Source: G963422565 sp963422565
GTDB lineage: Bacteria > Pseudomonadota > Alphaproteobacteria > MPNO01
NCBI GenBank assembly: GCA_963422565.1
Contig: OY730228.1
Span: 1,054,001 to 1,118,000 of the forward strand
Direction of reading: 5' to 3'
Length of the DNA: 64,000 nt
Shown here: piece by piece, positions 60,767 through 64,000 of the stretch
Position numbering within the stretch: the first letter of the stretch is position 1
Layout: the number at the start of each line of letters is the position of its first letter
Notes under the pieces: generated by a model
Database searches by the model: none
What the model was told of the DNA's origin: nothing
What the model saw: the letters and a program-made list of their open reading frames with translations, nothing else
Made by a program: the position numbers and the translations under genes

Positions 60767-61255
60767 CTATTTGCGCGCGCGTCCGGCGAGGCGGATCACC
60801 CGCCCTGCCTGCGCCGGCCTGGCGAGCCGGGCATGGCGCACGAAGACATCCCCCAGCCTCTCCTGAATCTCCTCCGGCATCGAGGCGACCCGCCGCGCGA
60901 CGAGATCGACATGGACCGCCATCTGCTCGGTCGTCGCCGCGACAAGATCGGATCCGGCCTTGAACATGCGGTGGAAGAAATGGATGCGCTTCTCGTCGAA
61001 ACCGAGCAGCTGGGTGGTGCAGACGACGGCCTGCCCTTCCATGAGCTCGGCGAGATAGCTGGTGTGCGTCTCGACGGCGAAGGTCGAACGGTCGGTCCGC
61101 GCGCGGTAGTCCGGACCGAGGCCGATCCGGCCGTAGAACCCGTCCGTGGCATAGTCGAAGATCAGCACGAAATAGGCGAGATTCATGTGGCCGTTATAAT
61201 CGGTCCACTCCCCGCGGATCGTCGCGCGCGCGGTCTCGAGCGGCCCCTCGTCCAT
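60767..61255 (-). CDS. Acyl-CoA thioesterase, 4HBT-like hotdog fold
   Basis: A 162-residue thioesterase. WTDYNGHMNLAYFVLIFDYATDGFY (catalytic Asp and the GHMN motif) near residue 15, ETHTSYLAELMEGQAVVCTTQLLGFDEKRIHFFHRMF and TEQMAVHVDLVARRVASMP match the alphaproteobacterial dehydrocarnitine/4-hydroxybenzoyl-type thioesterases (some act on betainyl-CoA). ATG 61255 follows GGAGGAAAAGG. Its first 62 bases overlap the end of the phosphatase gene, so the two are translationally linked. Confidence 0.88.
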   Translation of the reverse strand: MDEGPLETARATIRGEWTDYNGHMNLAYFVLIFDYATDGFYGRIGLGPDYRARTDRSTFAVETHTSYLAELMEGQAVVCTTQLLGFDEKRIHFFHRMFKAGSDLVAATTEQMAVHVDLVARRVASMPEEIQERLGDVFVRHARLARPAQAGRVIRLAGRARK

Positions 61256-62003
61256 CCTTTTCCTCCGGTCGCCGGCGCCCCGGAGACGGGCGCGGTGCGG
61301 CGGACATGGTACAGCCTTCACCGCCAATGCGGTCCAGCGCGGCGGCGAGCCGGTCGAAGCCGTCGATGACCAGATCGGCGTCGAGCGCCGCCGCGCGCGT
61401 TCGGCCGTAGCCGTAGCTGACCGCGACGAAGGGGATCCCCGCCGCCCGCGCCGCCCCCGCATCCGCGGCGCTGTCGCCCACCAGCGCAGCCCGCGCCGGA
61501 TCGCCGCCAGCGCGGGCGACGGCCTCGAGGAGCGGCGCCGCATCCGGCTTCTTGACCGCGAGGGTGTCGCCCGCGACGACGGCGTCACCGAAGAACCGGA
61601 AGAGATCGAGGCCGGACAGAACCGCGCGGGCGAGCGTCTCGGGCTTGTTGGTGCAGACGGCGAGCCCGATCCCGCGCCGGTCCAGCGCCTCGAGGCAGGG
61701 GACGACGCCGTCATAGACGTGGCTGCCGCGCACCGGCCGGGCGGCATAGGCCGAGACGAATCGCGCATGGCGGTCGTCGATCTCGGCGATCCCGGCGCCG
61801 GGATCGCGCGAACGGAGAGCGCCGGCGACCAGCACGCGGGCGCCACCGCCGATCAGCGCCCGTGTCTCGGCGAGGCTCGGGGTGCATCCGCCGACCCCGG
61901 CGAGCGCGGCGCAGAGCGCAACATGGATGTCGGGCAGCGTGTCGACGAGAGTGCCGTCCAGGTCGAAGACGACCGTTTCGACCCCGCTGTCATAGGGATG
62001 CAT
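61194..62003 (-). CDS. gph: HAD hydrolase, phosphoglycolate phosphatase (Gph)-like
   Basis: A 269-residue HAD phosphatase. Motif I is ETVVFDLDGTLVDTLPDIHVALCAAL, motif II LAVCTNKPETLARAVL, motif III VKKPDAAPLLEAV and motif IV AALVGDSAADAGAARAAGIPFVAVSYGYG, matching Gph, which dephosphorylates 2-phosphoglycolate. The enzyme core ends near residue 230; the last 35 residues are basic, have no homology and are read through the start of the thioesterase gene, a 62-bp overlap. ATG 62003 (MHPYDSGVETVVFD) is chosen by homology. Confidence 0.88.
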   Translation of the reverse strand: MHPYDSGVETVVFDLDGTLVDTLPDIHVALCAALAGVGGCTPSLAETRALIGGGARVLVAGALRSRDPGAGIAEIDDRHARFVSAYAARPVRGSHVYDGVVPCLEALDRRGIGLAVCTNKPETLARAVLSGLDLFRFFGDAVVAGDTLAVKKPDAAPLLEAVARAGGDPARAALVGDSAADAGAARAAGIPFVAVSYGYGRTRAAALDADLVIDGFDRLAAALDRIGGEGCTMSAAPRPSPGRRRPEEKDGRGAARDRARDDPRGVDRL

Positions 62004-62091
62004 GGGCCCACCGATCCGATTCCGAGGCGCGGCCAATCTATCCCGCGGGCGGCGGATCTTCTAGGATCGCACGGCCTCGAGGGTCCCGACC

Positions 62092-62841
62092 TTGCCCGAA
62101 CCCGTCCCCGTCCTCGCCGTCATCCCGGCGCGCTACGCCTCGACCCGTTTTCCGGGCAAGCCGCTCGTCCCGATCGCCGGGGTGCCGATGGTGGTCCGGG
62201 TGTGGCGTCGCACCCGCGCCGCGGCGCGGGTCGACCTCGCCGTCGTGGCCACCGACGACGACCGAATCGCGCGGGTGTGCCGAGACCACGGCGCCGCGGT
62301 CGAGATGACCTCGCCCGCCCACGCGACCGGGACGGACCGGCTGTGCGAGGTCGCCGAGCGGCGGGCAGCGGAGATCTACGTCAACGTGCAGGGCGACGAG
62401 CCGCTGATCGCCCCCGGCGCCGTCGACGCCGTCATCGGCTGCCTGGAGCGGGCGCGGCGGCGCGGGATCGGGGTTGCGACCTGCTTCCTCGAAGACTCCT
62501 CGCCGGAGGAGCAGCGTGCGCCGTCGGTGGTGCATCTGGTGCCGAGCCTCGACGGCTGCGTTATGGCGTTCACCCGGCTTCCGGTGCCACTGGAGCATGC
62601 CTGCGCGACCACCCATCCGGTCCATGTCGGGATGTTCGCTTTCACCTCCGAGGCGCTGGTGAAGTTCCGCTCCTGGGAGCGCGGGCCGGTCGAGCGCGCC
62701 GAGAGTGTCGAGCTGATCCGCGTCCTCGAGCATGGCGGGCGAATCGCCTGCGTCCCGGTGCCGCCGGGCTCGATCGGCGTCGATCTCCCGACCGACGTCG
62801 CGCGGGTCGAGGCGGCGCTGGCCGCCCGCAAGGAGGGCTGA
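62092..62841 (+). CDS. kdsB: 3-deoxy-manno-octulosonate cytidylyltransferase family protein (KdsB-like)
   Basis: A 249-residue CMP-sugar synthetase. VLAVIPARYASTRFPGKPLVPIAGVPMVVRVWRR, VVATDDDRIARVCRDHGAAVEMTSPAHATGTDRLCEVAER, IYVNVQGDEPLIAP and HVGMFAFTSEALVKFRSWERGPVERAESVELIRVLEHG are KdsB hallmarks. It activates Kdo (or a related acid) for lipopolysaccharide or capsule. The start is TTG 62092. It is followed after 4 bp by a KdsC-like gene. The surrounding set suggests a variant octulosonate pathway rather than the core kdsA-kdsB pair. Confidence 0.88.
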   Translation: MPEPVPVLAVIPARYASTRFPGKPLVPIAGVPMVVRVWRRTRAAARVDLAVVATDDDRIARVCRDHGAAVEMTSPAHATGTDRLCEVAERRAAEIYVNVQGDEPLIAPGAVDAVIGCLERARRRGIGVATCFLEDSSPEEQRAPSVVHLVPSLDGCVMAFTRLPVPLEHACATTHPVHVGMFAFTSEALVKFRSWERGPVERAESVELIRVLEHGGRIACVPVPPGSIGVDLPTDVARVEAALAARKEG

Positions 62842-62845
62842 GCCG

Positions 62846-63349
62846 GTGCGCTCGTTCGCCCGCATCGCCCGGTCGATCCGCCTCGTCAGCCTCGACTGCG
62901 ACGGCGTCATGACTGACGGCCGCATCTATTACGGTGCCGAAGAGCGGCTGGTCGCGTTCCACGTCCGAGACGGCGTCGGCATTCGGCGGATGATACGAAG
63001 CGGGCTCGCGGTCGCCTTCCTCTCCGGCAATTCGGCCCGCGCGATCGCCTCCCGCGCCGCCGATCTGGGCGTTCGCCACTGCCTGACGGGGATCGAGGAC
63101 AAGCTTGCCGCGATCGAGGGACTCTGCGCCGCGCTCGGCTTCGGGATCGACTCGGTCGCCCATCTCGGCGACGATCTCAACGATCTCCCGGTGATGGCGC
63201 GCGCCGGCCTGCCGGCCGCGGTCGGCGACGCGGTGCCCGAGGTGCGGGCCGCGGCGCGAATCGTCACCACCCGTGGCGGCGGCGACGGCGCCGTCCGCGA
63301 GTTCGCGGACCGCCTGCTCGCGGCGCGCGCGGCGAGGCGGAACGCATGA
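62846..63349 (+). CDS. KdsC-like HAD phosphatase (3-deoxy-octulosonate 8-phosphate phosphatase family)
   Basis: A 167-residue small HAD phosphatase without cap domain. Motif I is LVSLDCDGVMTDGRIYYG near residue 15, motif II VAFLSGNSARAIASRAADLGVRH, then EDKLAAIEGLCAALG and motif IV VAHLGDDLNDLPVMARAGLPAAVGDAVPEV, the typical KdsC/NeuC-linked tetrameric family. It probably removes the phosphate from a Kdo-like or nonulosonate 8/9-phosphate. The start is GTG 62846. The stop overlaps the next gene by 4 bp (ATGA). Confidence 0.9.
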   Translation: MRSFARIARSIRLVSLDCDGVMTDGRIYYGAEERLVAFHVRDGVGIRRMIRSGLAVAFLSGNSARAIASRAADLGVRHCLTGIEDKLAAIEGLCAALGFGIDSVAHLGDDLNDLPVMARAGLPAAVGDAVPEVRAAARIVTTRGGGDGAVREFADRLLAARAARRNA

Positions 63350-64000
63350 AGATCGCCGTCACCGCCCGGTCGCTGCCGGCGCTGCCCGAGGCACGCGCGG
63401 CGTTGATCGCCCGCTATCCGGCGGCGGAGATCCGCTTCAACGACGACGATATCGCCTTCGAAGACCCGGACCGCCTGAGCGCGTTCGTCGCCGGCTGCGA
63501 GGCGGCGGTGATCGGGCTCGACCGGTTCACCGAGGCGGTGCTCGACCGGCTGCCCGAGCTCCGCGTCCTGAGCTGCTGCTCGGTGGGAGTCGATCATATC
63601 GACCCGGAGCTCCTCACCCGGCGCGGCATCCGGCTCGGCTGGAAGCCCGGCGTCAACCGCCGTTCGGTCGCCGAGCTGACCCTGGGGCTGATGATCGACC
63701 TGCTGCGCGGCACCGGCGCCTACAACCGGACGCTTCGGAGCGGCGGCTGGCCGCGCCGGCGCAGCGGACGGCTGCTCCAGGGGCGTTGCGTGGGCATCCA
63801 TGGCTGCGGCCATATCGGCCGCGAGCTGGTCTCGCTGCTGCAGCCCTTCGGCGCGCGCCTGCTGGTCTGCGACCGGGTCGATCTCGGCGCCTATCTGCGC
63901 CGCAACAACCTCACCCAGGTCTCCCCGGAGGTGCTGCGGCGCGAATCGGAGATACTCACCATCCATCTGCCGCTCAACGCCTCGACGCGCGGGCTCTACG
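63346..64000 (+). CDS. D-isomer 2-hydroxyacid dehydrogenase family protein, N-terminal part
   Basis: The first 218 codons of an NAD-dependent 2-hydroxyacid dehydrogenase (phosphoglycerate dehydrogenase-like); the rest lies beyond the window. VLSCCSVGVDHIDPELLTRRGIRLG, RRSVAELTLGLMIDLLRG, CVGIHGCGHIGRELVSLLQPFGARLLVCDR (GxGxxG as GCGHIG) and LTIHLPLNASTRGLY are the family's blocks. It is coupled to the KdsC-like gene, so it may act on a sugar acid in surface-glycan synthesis; a role in serine synthesis is less likely in this context. Confidence 0.85.
   Translation, partial: MKIAVTARSLPALPEARAALIARYPAAEIRFNDDDIAFEDPDRLSAFVAGCEAAVIGLDRFTEAVLDRLPELRVLSCCSVGVDHIDPELLTRRGIRLGWKPGVNRRSVAELTLGLMIDLLRGTGAYNRTLRSGGWPRRRSGRLLQGRCVGIHGCGHIGRELVSLLQPFGARLLVCDRVDLGAYLRRNNLTQVSPEVLRRESEILTIHLPLNASTRGLY

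Overview
This 64 kb window is GC-rich (about two thirds G+C by eye) and comes from a Gram-negative bacterium. The gene content points to an alphaproteobacterium, perhaps Rhodospirillales-like; the order is a guess. The pointers are an AmiC-PBP1A pair, an RHH_4-type ribbon-helix-helix protein, Rpe followed by a heparinase-like protein, a HAD-IIA hydrolase, a DmdC-type acyl-CoA dehydrogenase, ETF-ubiquinone oxidoreductase, a complete System I cytochrome c maturation operon and KdsB/KdsC-like lipopolysaccharide sugar enzymes. No phage, CRISPR array, rRNA or replication origin was seen.

Layout. 1-3.0 kb: partial molybdenum hydroxylase large subunit, a cyclase/kynurenine-formamidase-like hydrolase and an isochorismatase-family hydrolase. 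3.0-4.2 kb: a lower-GC island with one small membrane protein. 4.2-10.4 kb: housekeeping genes (amiC, mrcA, RHH protein, heparinase-like, rpe). 10.5-16.0 kb: a catabolic block with two Rieske oxygenases, an ABM-like protein and a second molybdenum hydroxylase large subunit, bracketed by two inverted copies of a roughly 100 bp intergenic repeat. The second Rieske gene is cut by an in-frame amber codon. 16.2-18.4 kb: hutG-hutF of histidine degradation. 18.7-24.4 kb, minus strand: VOC protein, a redoxin with an in-frame TGA at its catalytic Cys position (predicted selenoprotein), a third molybdenum hydroxylase large subunit, HAD hydrolase and MFS transporter. 24.6-30.4 kb, plus strand: SDR, cysQ-like, Sua5/TsaC, FAD-linked oxidase and acyl-CoA dehydrogenase.

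30.4-35.5 kb: a DUF3187-like outer-membrane protein, speD-speE (spermidine synthesis), and an acyl-CoA ligase with an MDR dehydrogenase. 35.7-35.9 kb: tRNA-Pro(UGG) and tRNA-Phe(GAA), convergent. 36.3-37.9 kb: ETF-QO, which passes electrons from the acyl-CoA dehydrogenase class to ubiquinone. 38.0-40.0 kb: two decayed IS5-family elements back to back. 40.0-47.0 kb: ccmABCDEFGHI in overlapping order, with a ten-G tract just before the ccmA start. 47.1-48.9 kb: TRAP transporter membrane subunits without a binding protein. 49.2-54.5 kb: amidohydrolases, an SDR and a two-component Rieske dioxygenase, with glnS 18 bp behind. 56.2-58.9 kb: a luciferase-like monooxygenase and a GMC oxidoreductase. 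59.1-60.2 kb: a second copy of the first IS. 60.2-62.0 kb: pentapeptide-repeat protein, thioesterase and Gph-like phosphatase. 62.1-64.0 kb: kdsB-like, kdsC-like and a partial 2-hydroxyacid dehydrogenase.

The most notable observation is the redoxin at 23216-23686. A TGA stands exactly where the first Cys of the CxxC motif belongs, and a hairpin resembling a bacterial SECIS follows it. Other points are the amber-interrupted Rieske oxygenase, the paired inverted repeats, and two IS copies that share the same frame breaks and the same lost catalytic Glu. All product names are from motif recognition by reading; no database search was possible.
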